Source of the DNA: Vigna angularis
Lineage: Eukaryota > Streptophyta > Magnoliopsida > Fabales > Fabaceae
Length of the DNA: 64,000 nt
Assembly: GCF_016808095.1 (NCBI RefSeq)
Contig: NC_068972.1
Location: 21,444,289 to 21,508,288, forward strand
Reading direction: 5' to 3'
Shown: positions 12,401 through 24,400 of the stretch, piece after piece
Layout of the letters: each line of letters opens with the position of its first letter
Position numbering within the stretch: position 1 is the stretch's first letter
Notes under the pieces: model-generated
What the model was told of the DNA's origin: nothing
What the model saw: only the letters and a program-made list of their open reading frames with translations
The model's database searches: none
Program-made: the position numbers and the translations under genes

Positions 12401-15400
12401 CTATGTGTATGCTAAACACACAAGGGATATTTTCTCCCAATCTTCTCTATTTCTCATAGTACTCATTTGGAGTTGGGTGCCTTGTATTTTGAACAACTCC
12501 TTCCAGAACAAGCTCAAAAGTAGGGGATCCCTGTCACTCACTATCGTCATCGGTACGCCGTGTAACCTCACCACTTCCTTCATGAAGATTTCTGCCACTG
12601 TTCGAGACGTGTAGGGGTGTTTCAAGGGAATAAAGTGCTCGTACTTATTCAATCGATCTATCACAACCAGCACAACATCATGGCCCTGTGATTTGGGAAG
12701 CTTTACTATCAAGTCCATACTAATCTCTTCCCAAATTGCTTTGGGAATCGGTAAGGGCTGTAGCAACCCTTGAGGCGAGGAGGCCAGATATTTGTGTTGT
12801 TGGCAAATTGGACATTGGGCCACGAAATCTGTAACCGCCTTCTTCATCCCTACCCAGTATAATGATTGGGCCACCTTGTGGTACGTTCGGTATACTCCCG
12901 AATGACCCCCAGTAGCAGTAGTATGGAACTCAACTAATATCTTAGGTATCCATGCTGACTTGGCTGAAATAACCAATCTACCCTTATAGTGGAGCCTGCC
13001 TCTTTCCAGGGTATAAGCTGAATTAGACTCAGGATCCTCCTTCACTTTCTCCACTATCTTCCTCAATTGCTCGTGCTCCTCTACCTCCCCCAAAACCTCC
13101 TGAAAATCCTGCTAATAGGGCCGAGCCACTATCCTCAACTCCTCCTCCTCCTCTGCTTCTTCCCCTTTTCTGGATGGGGCGTCTGCCACTCGGTTTGTCG
13201 CTCCTGCCTTGTACATTATTTTGAAATCATACCCAAGGAGTTTGGCTATCCAATTCTGTTGATTCTGCGTAGTAATCCTCTGCTCCAGCAGATATCTCAG
13301 ACTCCTCTGGTCTATATGCACCACAAACTTCTGTCCAAGGAGATAGGGTCTCTAATGCTCGATAGCTAACACCAAGGCCATGAGCTCCTTCTCATAAATG
13401 GACCTGCTCAGTGTTCCTTCTGATAACGCCTTGCTAAAAAATGAAATGGGCCTCTTGTTCTGGGTGAGAACAACCCCCACTCCTCCACCAGAGGCATCAC
13501 ACTCAATATGAAACTGCTGGGTGAAATCAGGCAAGGCCAAAACTGGTGCAGTAGTCATTGCTGTCTTCAACTTCTCCATGGCTGCCCTAGCAGTTTCTGT
13601 CCATTTGAAATTTCCCTTCTTCAGCATGTCAATCAATGGGCGAGCGATCTTCCCATAGTTTCTCACAAATCTTCTATAGTACCCTGTCAAGCCTAGAAAT
13701 CCTCTTAGGGCTTTAAGGTTTCTGGGTTCAGGCCACCCCCTTATAGCCTCCACCTTATCTGAATCCATTTCTACTCCCTTCTCAGAAATGCTATGTCCCA
13801 AATACCTGATATGCACCTTGCCAAATTCATTCTTTTTTCTATTCGCTACCCACCCATGTTGTCTTAAGGTGCTCAAACTTGCCCCACATGCTCCATATGC
13901 TCCCCCCTGGTTATGTTGTAAACTAGTATATCATCAAAGAATACTAGAACGAATCGCCTCAGGTATGGCTTCAACAAGCTATTCATAGCACTTTGAAAGG
14001 TGGCTGGGGCATTAGTAAGGCCGAATGGCATTACAAGGAACTCATAGTGTCCTTGATGCGTCCGAAAAACTGTCTTTTGGATGTCTTCTACTCCCATTTT
14101 AATCTGGTGGTAACCTGCTTTTAAATCCACCTTTGAGAAATACTTTGCCCCCCTTAGTTCATCCAGCAGCTCCTCTATAACAGGTATGGGAAACTTGTGA
14201 GGAATGGTTGCTCTATTAAGAGCCCTATAGTCTATATATAATCTCCTACTTCCATCCTTTTTCTTGACTAGAATAATCAGGCTTGAATAAGGGCTTGTAC
14301 TCGGCCTTATTATCCCTGTTCTAAGCATCTCCTCTACCTGTTTTTCAATTTCTCCTTTCATCAAATGTGGATTTCTATAAGGTCTTACATTAATGGGACC
14401 TCTCCTTCCTTCAATGGTATTTTATGCACCATTTCTCTATGTGGGGGCAGTCCTCTAGGCTCTTGGAACACCTCCTTATATTGTTCCAATATGTTCTCCA
14501 ATTCTTCTCCTTGTGCTACTGTCAACCCATAACCTAATTCTCTGGTTTCCTCTCCCTGCATACGTCCCAGGCTCCATACTACAGTCACCGCTTCTATTTC
14601 TATCATTTTGAACAATGCTTCTGGCACAACTACTTCCTTGGCCAATGTGTGATCCCCTGTTACCTGCGTCCCTCCTTGCCTGAAGACCATAGTTAGTCTT
14701 CCCCAGTTAGTCGTCACCTGTCCCAATTTCGCCAACCAATCTACTCCCAATATCACATCAACCCCTCCTAACTCAAACAGGTAAAATTGTTCCTCTATCT
14801 CCACTTCTCCTATCTCCAATATTACATTCCTGCAAAGCCCCTGAGTTCTTTTCTTCTGCCCATCTACTGCCTGGTCTCCTCCACCTCTAAGGCCAACTCC
14901 TCCACTACCCTCTGAGATATGAAGTTGTGGCTTGTGCCACTATCAATAAGAAGTAGCACCGGTCTCCCTTTAATCTTCCCCTGAAGCTTCAACGTCTTGG
15001 GTTGAGTTAATCCCCTTGCAGAGAAAGCCGAAAGCTCCATCTGCCTCTGATCCATATCATCCTCCGTTTCTCCATCCTCCTTGATCTCATCTTCACCCAA
15101 TATAGTCACCCTTATGCTCCGTTCTGGGCATCTATGGCCAGAGCCAAAAGGCCCGCCACAATGAAAACAGCGACCCCCAGGTTCATATATTCCTGGTAAG
15201 GTAGGTTCTTCACCCCTCTTCCCCTGTTATCACCTTCTCCTGTCACCCTTTTGACTAATCCGACACTCTCGGTACCTCCTAACTTACCCACTCCACACCG
15301 GTTAGGCTCTATTCGGCCAACAGTCCCGCCTCTGCCAGCACTTCGTCCCCACGATGATAAGGTCTTACTTCCGCTCCAACCTCCAACCTTATCTCTCTGG

Positions 15401-18400
15401 CGAGCTTCTTCCACATCTCTGGCAATGCGCATGGTCGTCACCATCGCGAATCTCCCCCTGCAACCCTGCTAGGAAATAACCAAACAACTGCTCCTTCGGT
15501 AACTCGTTCCTTTGACCCACCAACACCTTGAATTCTTGAACGAATTCGTCCACATTCCCCGTCTGCTTGATCGCTGCCAGCCGCTCGAAAACGGTTCCCC
15601 TGTTTCGTCACCCAAATCGCATTACCAGCGCATCCTTCAATCCTCCCCACGATTTGTTCTTGCCTTCGTCCTCCAGAACCGGAACCAGTACCCCGCACTT
15701 CCTTCCATACTAATGTAAGCCAAACAGACCTTCTCTTCCTCCGAGACTCCCTGTAATTCAAAGAATTTTTCTGCCCGATTGATCCAGTTGAGCGGATCAA
15801 GTCCCTCGAAAAGGGGCAACTCTACCCGTTTTCGCCAGCCTGCGTTACCGTCGCCGCTCTCTCCTTCTCTCACTCCTATCTTGTCTTCCCGTTTCGCCCC
15901 CCGATTGGCATTTACTGATGCTTGATTACCGTCTGACAGCCCCCTTGGTCGCGCGCCCTTCCCCCCAAAATTTGCATGATTTCTTGCAAGTCTTGCCGAA
16001 TCGCCGTTGTATCTTGGCGCAACGCTACATTTTCAGCCTTCATTCCGTGGACTGCTATCTCCATGGCTTCCAGCTGGTTCTTCACTACACTCAATCTACC
16101 ATTGATTCTAGCCTCCATTGCTCTCTTCTCCCCTCAATTGGCAGGTCGGACTAGTTGTTAGGTTTCTTTAATTGGAAACCTAATTCTCTCCTTTCACAAT
16201 TCACAACAGGAATACCAAAACAGAAGAATGAATCGTATTTCTTTATTTGCACACTAACAATGTCTAGAATCAATGTACACTTATGGGTAAATGCGGGAGC
16301 CTAATCCCCCTCCTCAGGCTTATGTCCTGACTATACACGTAAAACTATTCCCTCCTTAACCAACTAACAATTATTCTATTTATAATATGTTCTTCCCTCC
16401 AACTAGCTGTTATTACAATTATGCTTCCTAACCAGATACAATCCCCTTTTCCCCCCTTATCCCACTCTATTCTTCTTCATTCTTTCATATACTTTTCAGC
16501 CCCTATCAGAAATGATATTCAATTTCAATGTGTTTGGTCCTTTCATGAAAGACATGATTAGGACTAATATGAAGAGCCGCCTGATTGTCAGATATAAGTA
16601 CATTTGAGTGACATCTTGAAATTGTAACTCTGTAAGCAATTGCCAAGGAAATGTCAAGACGAGTAATTGTAATGTAATTTAATTTCTAACTAATCTTCTA
16701 TACTGCTCAGGATCTAAAATAGGCTCCCCTTGATTTTTGTATTAGGATCCATGTGTGAATAGGTTTTGATTTCATCAACCCAGTTTCTTCCAAAATATCC
16801 AATGGATACTTCTTTTGAGATATAACAATACCATTGTTGGATTGTGCTACCTCAATACCTATGAAGTATTTGAGTTTGCCAAGATCTTTGGTCTGAAAAT
16901 GATGACAGGTATTGTTTCATCTGGGAGATGCCATGGTGGTTCTTGCTAGTGAGAACAATGTCCTCAGCACATAGTATTAAATAGACACATCTAGCACTAG
17001 AGTAACGATAAAAGACTGAATGATCCGCCTCACTTCAAGTCATACTAAATTGTTGAACCACAATGCTAAATTTTTCAAACCAAGCCTTAGGAAACTGTTT
17101 TAGACCATATAAAGATTTGTGAAGATGACATACCAATGCAAAAGACTTTCCCTAAGCAACCAATTCGGGAGGTTGCTTCATATAAATTTATTCTTGCAAA
17201 TCTCCATTGAGGAAAGTTTTTTGACATACAATTGATAAAGTGACCATTATTGAAGAGCAGCCATGGCTAGAAATAAACAAACAAAAACCATCGTTGCCAC
17301 TAGAGAAAATGTATCTTGATAATCCAATCCAAAAATGTGTGTAGCCTTTGGCTACAAGTTGAGCTTTGAGGCGATTAATAGTACCATTAAAACCAACTTT
17401 GATAGCAAAAACCCATCTGCAACAAACAACAAATTTCCCATACGATCATGGGATGAGCTCTCAAGTTCCACTGTTCTAATGAGCAAAGTTCATCTAGCAT
17501 GTCTGATGCTAACTAGGACGAGCTAAGGCATTACTGACAAATTTAGAAATGGATATAGAAATATACCTTTACGAAGAGCAATTGGGAGGTCGAACTCAAT
17601 TGTAGGAGCTAGAGGAGACAAAATAGTTGGCACTTGAAGTGAGTCACTTGGTGGTTGTTGGGACTATGTCTTCGACTAGAAACCCGAAGAGGTGGTGGAG
17701 GAGGAGAATCTGATGGTGGACTATGTACAATAGGAGGATCACATAACAGTAGTAGATGGAGACAAATAAGAAGAAGAAAGACCCTTAAAGTAAAACAAAA
17801 ATTCATTGAAGGTGGCATCTACGGAAACAAAATAGCAGTTAAAATAAGGAGAAAAAGACTTGTATCCTTTTTGGGATCGAGTAAATCCTAAAAACACACA
17901 TTTGTGTGAACTAGGAGATAACTTACCTAGTCCAGGACCAAAATTATGAACAAAACATATAAACCCAAAAACTTTTAGAGGCAAGGGATGAAGAGGTTCA
18001 TGAGAAAATAAAATAGAATGAGGAATTTTGTAATCTAAAACCGAAGATGACATACGATTAATAAGATAACTTGCAGTAAGAATAGTATCACCCCAAAAAT
18101 TGTTATGGAACCTGACCATGAATTAAAAGGGTGCAAGTTGTTTCAATAAGATGTCTATTCTTGCACTCAGTCACCCCATCTTGTTGAGGTGTATAAAGAC
18201 CATGAGACTCACATTTATTATCAATAACCTATCTCGAACTCTAGTCATGTAAACAAATAGAAGTTTTAGTAAAAAAAATAACACAATCAAGAGAATGAGC
18301 TTGATGACTAATGGATAATAAGTTTTAAAGAAGATTTGATGGTATTTTTGAGAACTATACATAATTAAGCATCAATATCTTGATCACCTTTAGTAAGATG

Positions 18401-21400
18401 ATCAAGATACTCCTAACTCAAGCCAAAGTTTAATGTTCGATGCCTAAGTCACATAATTAGTACCATCTAACTTATCAATGGGCAAGTGCACATTGACATA
18501 GTTAGTAAAGACTTACTAGTCAGACACATTGGTGGCAGAAGAGATACTGGGAGATGCCATGGAAGAAGAGAGAGAAAAACCCTAAAACACCAAGGTTCTC
18601 CAATCAAGGTAATAAGCATAGATCCTGAAAGAGGGGAAGGAGGCGACTTCAGCGTAGTTGATCGCTGCCCCGATGGTGCGATCCTATCCAGGAAAGAGTA
18701 CGATCGTTTTTGTATTTGATTCCTCCCATAAGATAAACAAAGGAAATCTAAAAAACGCAAAAATAAGACAAAGATGGAGATACCACAATCTAGCATATTC
18801 ATGAGTCAATGATGATTTCGCCCCAAAGATCTCAATCTTGGATAAGAACCAATAAAATCTTTTCTCAATGAATTCAAAATTAAAATATTGACTATCAAAA
18901 GCTTTAAGCTCTAGACACAATATTGAAAATGATAAAACTAGGTATATGATTAATCTCCCTTGTGTCTAAAACACATGTAGAGTAATATATTTATAATGAA
19001 GAATGATACAACTATATTTGGCAACCAAACATAAATATGGTAAATAGAAGATATTGTTAAAAAACAATATCAACAATATCTACCAATATCAAACAATATA
19101 AAAAGTCTACGTTTCCCTAATTAACATAAAACACAATATATCTAACAGATGTTATTAGCAAGCCGAAGGGATGTAGAGGCAAGGAATGAAATCTTGGCAA
19201 GAACACAATTGAACAACACAAGAAATGGAATAGAAAAAATATGGAAGATAGACACATGATGAATGGAAAAGGGATAAGGTAGGGTGATGATTACCTCATC
19301 AAATGTACACAACCATGGAGGTTGGCTATGACCCTTGAAGGTCCCTTGGCACACTTCTTGGTGGCTCTAAGAAGGCAAGAAAAAGAGAGGTCACTTGGGA
19401 CAAGTCAACTAAGCAAGCAACACTCCCACAAAAGAAACACAAAAAAACTTTAAAGGCACTCTTTCTTGATTTCTATTCCATGAGTGATTTTACAAGGCAT
19501 GTATGGTCTCCCTTTATAGGACGAGGAGCCATGTTCTATCTAGTCTAAATGGAGATCTTATACTACTTTTTAGGGTTAGCTATTCTAACCTAGGTTGGCT
19601 TTATTATAATATTTAATTAATCTAGCTAATCTATGCCTCTTTTCTGGATATTGCCTTGTGTGACTTTGTACTATGTTTTTTACATTTTTTGTATTTTTGA
19701 TTTGTCTTGCTATTTCTTTACCAAACTCTTCTTTAATTGAAAACCCCATTTTCATGATCATATCAACAATGTATATTCTTGTAGTCCCTATTTTTTATAT
19801 ATTTTGGAATATAGATAGACATTTCTCGAAAATGAGTCAGTGTCCTTATGTTGATTACTTGACCTCAGAGGAAGCGGCTTGTTTTATTCTTTTAGTCAGA
19901 TCGTTCTACTTTCCTATTCAGCTTCTACATATTACATGGTGCGCTTTTTTTCTTACTAAATATAATTTAAATTAGATGTTTTATTTTAGTCTTACGTAGT
20001 TATCACCGTAAAAATGAAAACTGAACCTTCTAAGAAGAAATTCATTTTAGTAATTGTTTTCTGAATAATGTTGAAAGCCTAAAATTATGATAAATTATCT
20101 TTTACAATTGATGTGTGTGATTTTCTATATAGTCCTTTAGTCTGTATTTTGTTTTATCCTCTCATTAGTAGAAATCTAATTCTCCCTATTGTTTCTAATA
20201 CTCCCTATTGGAGCTTGTCTCATCTCCCCTCCGTCTTACTGAACTCCTCTCCTTTCACACCTATCTCTTTCACTTAAGAATCATGCCTGTCGTTATTGCA
20301 AACAAAGCTTCAATTGCTTGTTATTTTGGGCCTCTCCCCTTTTACCTTTCATTCTCTAACAATAATTTGTTAACAAAAGCTTTTAATGATAAATATAAAT
20401 CCCAATCAAAAGGGAAGATGCATGCTTGGACTTTTTGCTTTGATTTTAATAGGAAAATATGTTTTTACGAGGTACTGTATTTTTAATTATGCACACGTAA
20501 CCATGTAACAGAATAAATCTGAAATGAATTGAACAGGTGGAGAGGGGGTCAGCTGTTTACTTAAGTGGTCTAAGGGAGAAGTACTTCGGAGAAGTTTTTT
20601 TAAATGCCTCTACATGCTTTGAAGATCCACTATCGACTGGAAAATCAAACTGTGTCTTGGAATCATCACATGAGAATTCATTTCCGAACAAATTTCGACC
20701 ACAAAGAACCCTATATGAAGAAGGCTTGAATCATATTGCAAGATATGTGGAATCTTTTGAGTCTCAAGCAAACGAAATTTGGCTTGTATTTAGTTTTGAA
20801 GGTGTGTCACTGTCAAAACTTCTATATTCCATGGAAGATGCATATGGTACTACTGAGCAAGAAAGACTTGAGCAAGCTAAACACGCTCAGATACTACGAC
20901 CCTCAAAGTGGTGGCATTGGTTGAAAACAACAGAAGAAGGGCAGGCAGAAATGCGTAACCTTATCTGGCAGCTGGTATGTCTTAAACATAAATGTATTAC
21001 CCTGATAGCCTTTATAGTTCCCTAGTATTCATAATATACTTTGAGATCTGTGTAGATATTAGAAATTGCATTTATTTCAGGAAAAAGTAAAAAGCCATTA
21101 CTATTACTTAGATGCACAGCTTTTTTCTTTTTTTTTCTTTCTTTTTAAGTTCTTAGGTTTCTCATCATTTTTCTTTCATTCTATTTATGGTGCATTATAA
21201 ACCTGTGCATAAGTTCTTGGGTGCTTAATTTGTGTCTAATATTATAAATTGGTTAGCATGCAACCAGGGCTTATTAAGAAGTTTTTGTCCTAGTTTTTAT
21301 AATAATTCGTCAATCCCAAATCTTGATCTCATGGAGAAAGTTGAAAATAAGAATTATTTTATTATTCTCAATCATATGAATTACATTCTCCTTTGCTCTA

Positions 21401-24400
21401 TTTGTAACAATCTAATCTTCTAAAATAAGGAAACAAAATAATCTAGAAGATTACACATCTATTTTCTCTAATTAGGAAGATTCTATAGATATCTTCTTTA
21501 ATTAAGAAGATATTTCCTCTAATTACAACAGAGAACATTCATTATTCAAGTATCTTAAGAGTTTTTGCCGTTCAGTATTTTGATATCTTAAATAAATTTG
21601 ATAGCTGCTGTCAACAAAGACGGACAAATATTACATTTCCCAGAATTAATTATTGATTTTTCCTGTGCTGCATATTCTTGACAATCCTCAGTTATTAGCT
21701 CTCAAGTCCTGTCATGATCGCAACATCACACACAGAGATATTAAACCTGGTAAGACATGGGTAATTTGTTGTTCCTGAGAGATGTATGCCTATACTGATT
21801 CTTAGAAGAACAGAATATTAGTGACTTTAAATTCATAAGCACCAACTAATTGATACGCTCTTGAACTGTGGATAAAAGGGCAATTTACTGAATCAATAGT
21901 ATATCTATTTTTACCTTTTTAAGTAAACTCACCTTTTATTCTTCTTTATTATAGATTTACTTAATCAAACTGGGCGATTTTTTATTAGAGTATAATATAA
22001 AAAATATTGCATTTTTCATTCTGTTATAAAACAGAATATGCTCTTCCTTTGTCTTACCAGTTGTACTAGTTTGTTAGTCTGTTATCCTCCATTGTACAGC
22101 TGTATTACTGAGGACAGCTACCATAAATGCTTACTCTGTATTCGGTTTTCAGTGGGTTGAATCAATTGAAAACCTTCAGTCTAAGTTTAATTCTCTCTCT
22201 AAAACTTTTCAATTTCAGTTTAATTCTCTCTCTAAATTTCTCTAAAGGTTTTGGATCCTATGTTTACTCAAAAATGTTTCACCTGTGTATTTTAATGCTT
22301 ACTTGACTAATTGTTTAAACACTACCCTTATCCACAGTTCATAACAAGATTGCTATATGTGATTCATTGATGCATATTTGATTGATTTTTCTTTTTTTAT
22401 AATGCAATGCTCCATTGAAAGAATTTATTTTAAAAAAATTAACTGAATGTATTTTACTTTTGAAGAGAATATGGTGATATGCTTTGAAGATCAGGAAACA
22501 GGGAGATGCTTGAAAGAGATTCCCACTAAAGTTAATAATTCTTCCACCAAAATGTACGTGAAGCATCCTGGTTGTATTTCAGTACCATCCTTTTGTTTTA
22601 AACTGTTTATTTTAGAATAAAAAATTTATTGTAAACACTTTAACATCTGTCTTATATTTAAACCATGGATATGCCTAGTTACATCTATTTATTATTAGTT
22701 CAACTGTGGTGTAATCCGTATTTTTCTTAAGCATGGTCCAAACACAAATAATGGGATCACTGCAAACCCAATCCAAGATGGTCTTTTCATGACCACTGCA
22801 GCATGATGAATAACACCCTTCTTTTGCACTAGTTTAAGAGAAAAAATCTTTTTTATAACTATTTTTAATACACAACAAAACTTAAGGAGATTGAGAGGAA
22901 GAAAATGTTTAGTGGTGTTTGGTATCTATCCCCGTACTTCTGTAGTTAGTCTGAGAGTTGTGGGAATTAGGAAGTCTTGGAGTATTGTTGTCTTGTATTT
23001 GGTTTTAATATCATCTTATTGAATGATTAACTTTTGCAACTCTTCTACCATCATGGTGTTGGTGCATCTAAGAGTCTTGTTACAGGCAGAATTTCGCTTC
23101 CTAATGTTTGACATTCAAGTTATATTTCAAAAACTACTTGAATAAATATTTTTAAAGCCAATAATATATTGCAATGATCCTCTTAGTTTGGCTGCCTATT
23201 TCATGTCATTTCAAAGATTGATCTACCATCTATTTCCAATTTTATATCTCCTTATGTATGGAACATTTAAATAGTTTTTTCATTTCTTTTTGTTGAAAGT
23301 CTCACATTGACTAGAGATAAGATCAATTCATAGTATATAATTTATATATATACATAAGTTGGTGCAAATTTCACCTTATAAGCTAGTTTTGTGAGGTTGA
23401 GTTAGACTTAAAGTTCACTTCTTAACATAGTATCAGAGTCATGGATTATAAAGTCTATCCTAGTGAAATTTGATGTTCGGCCTATGGGTCCACTAGCTAT
23501 CAGACTATCCATTTATATAAGTGGATGAAAACCTCACCATACAATCCGGTTTTGTAGAGTTGAGTATGTTTAAAGTTCACTCCTTAACACTTTCTGAAAA
23601 TTGATCTACAAAATTAAATTCTCTGCTATTTCTATTCACATTTACTCATTCTGTTCCAAAAAAGTAAGCTATATATGGTGACTGACATTTCAGTAAAGAT
23701 AATATGCAAAGAAATTCATTCACTGTGAAATCTGATGTTCATCTCTTTTGATAAGAATTTTATATTTGAGCTGTTTTTGCTTTTGATTGCTTACCATTTA
23801 TTTGTTTAGAGAGGACCTACTATTACTTATGTGTCTGAATTCTATGCCTTTTAGTATGATGAATGTTGAGATTTTCTTATGAAGCCTTTCATGTACTGTA
23901 GTTATGGAATTTAAATTCAGCTATATCACATGATGCATAAAAATTTTCCTAATTAACTCTTCAAATCATTACAATGTGAATCTATCTATAAACAGGTCTA
24001 TGAGATATCTATATATGCTATATATCCTGCTTGTGTTGGGAAATTTTTTTCTCAAATTATTATTTACCTGATAGTCATAGTTGAGTCTTTGGCAATGATA
24101 GCAATAAAACTAGGTTAGTGCTTACCTTTAAAACTTGAGTTGTCTATCCAACTATATGTCTCCATTCATGTGTGCATAATTTCTAGGCGTTTTGAAGTGA
24201 GTTTGGTTCCTTTTTGCTGTTTCTTTTAGGCGTATTATTGACTTTGGAAGTGGACTTGATGAATACACATTAAATAATTTGTATGGTTCTACTGGGCCTT
24301 CGAGGTATCTTGCTTCTCTTTACACACTGATCATTTACTAGTGATTATTGTGGTAAAAAAATGCTATATTTCTTCAGAGCTGAGCAAACCTATGAGTATA

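Larger units (their letters stand above)
7599..12458 (+). mobile_element. Copia 1: nearly intact Ty1/copia element nested in G1
   Basis: Two 152-base LTRs (7599-7750 and 12307-12458) differ at one position that I can see (GACCC versus GGCCC). The 5-bp target duplication GTACT lies at 7594-7598 and 12459-12463. The primer site TGGTATCTAGAGC follows the 5' LTR directly and the polypurine tract TTGAGGGGGAG precedes the 3' LTR. The internal region carries one long gag-pol frame. The near-identical LTRs show recent insertion. By the duplications and shared ends, the LTR runs TGTTAG...TCATA. Confidence 0.96.
6745..16508 (-). mobile_element. Ty3/gypsy element G1, inserted in copia A
   Basis: LTRs at 6745-7116 (3') and 16156-16508 (5') share sequence almost throughout, and the element is flanked by the 5-bp target duplication GAAAT (6740-6744 and 16509-16513). 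On the minus strand the LTR runs TGATAGG...CCTAACA. The internal order gag, protease, RT, RNase H, integrase, chromo-like tail is that of plant Ty3/gypsy chromoviruses. Stops and frameshifts interrupt gag and pol, and about 100 codons of the integrase C-terminal part are missing between 7440 and 7470 (compare the related fragment at 29150-29580). It cannot be autonomous as it stands. It is itself split by copia 1 within the integrase. Confidence 0.92.
6340..19147 (-). mobile_element. Copia A: degenerate Ty1/copia element, outermost of three nested insertions
   Basis: The left LTR (6340-6594) and right LTR (18921-19147) are clearly related and flanked by the 5-bp target duplication GATGT (6335-6339 and 19148-19152). 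On the minus strand the LTR runs TGTTAGAT...TTCAATA, so it ends in TA. Copia remnants on the minus strand lie in 6595-6744 and 16514-18920: gag start near 18440-18540 ([17 protein letters not shown]), an integrase piece at 17739-18119 ([16 protein letters not shown]) and RT/RNase H pieces at 16514-17500. All are broken by stops and frameshifts. The polypurine tract is visible as CTCCCCTCAAGCTGG at 6595. The LTRs have diverged by many substitutions and indels, so this is an old insertion, relative to copia 1 and copia 2. Confidence 0.85.
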
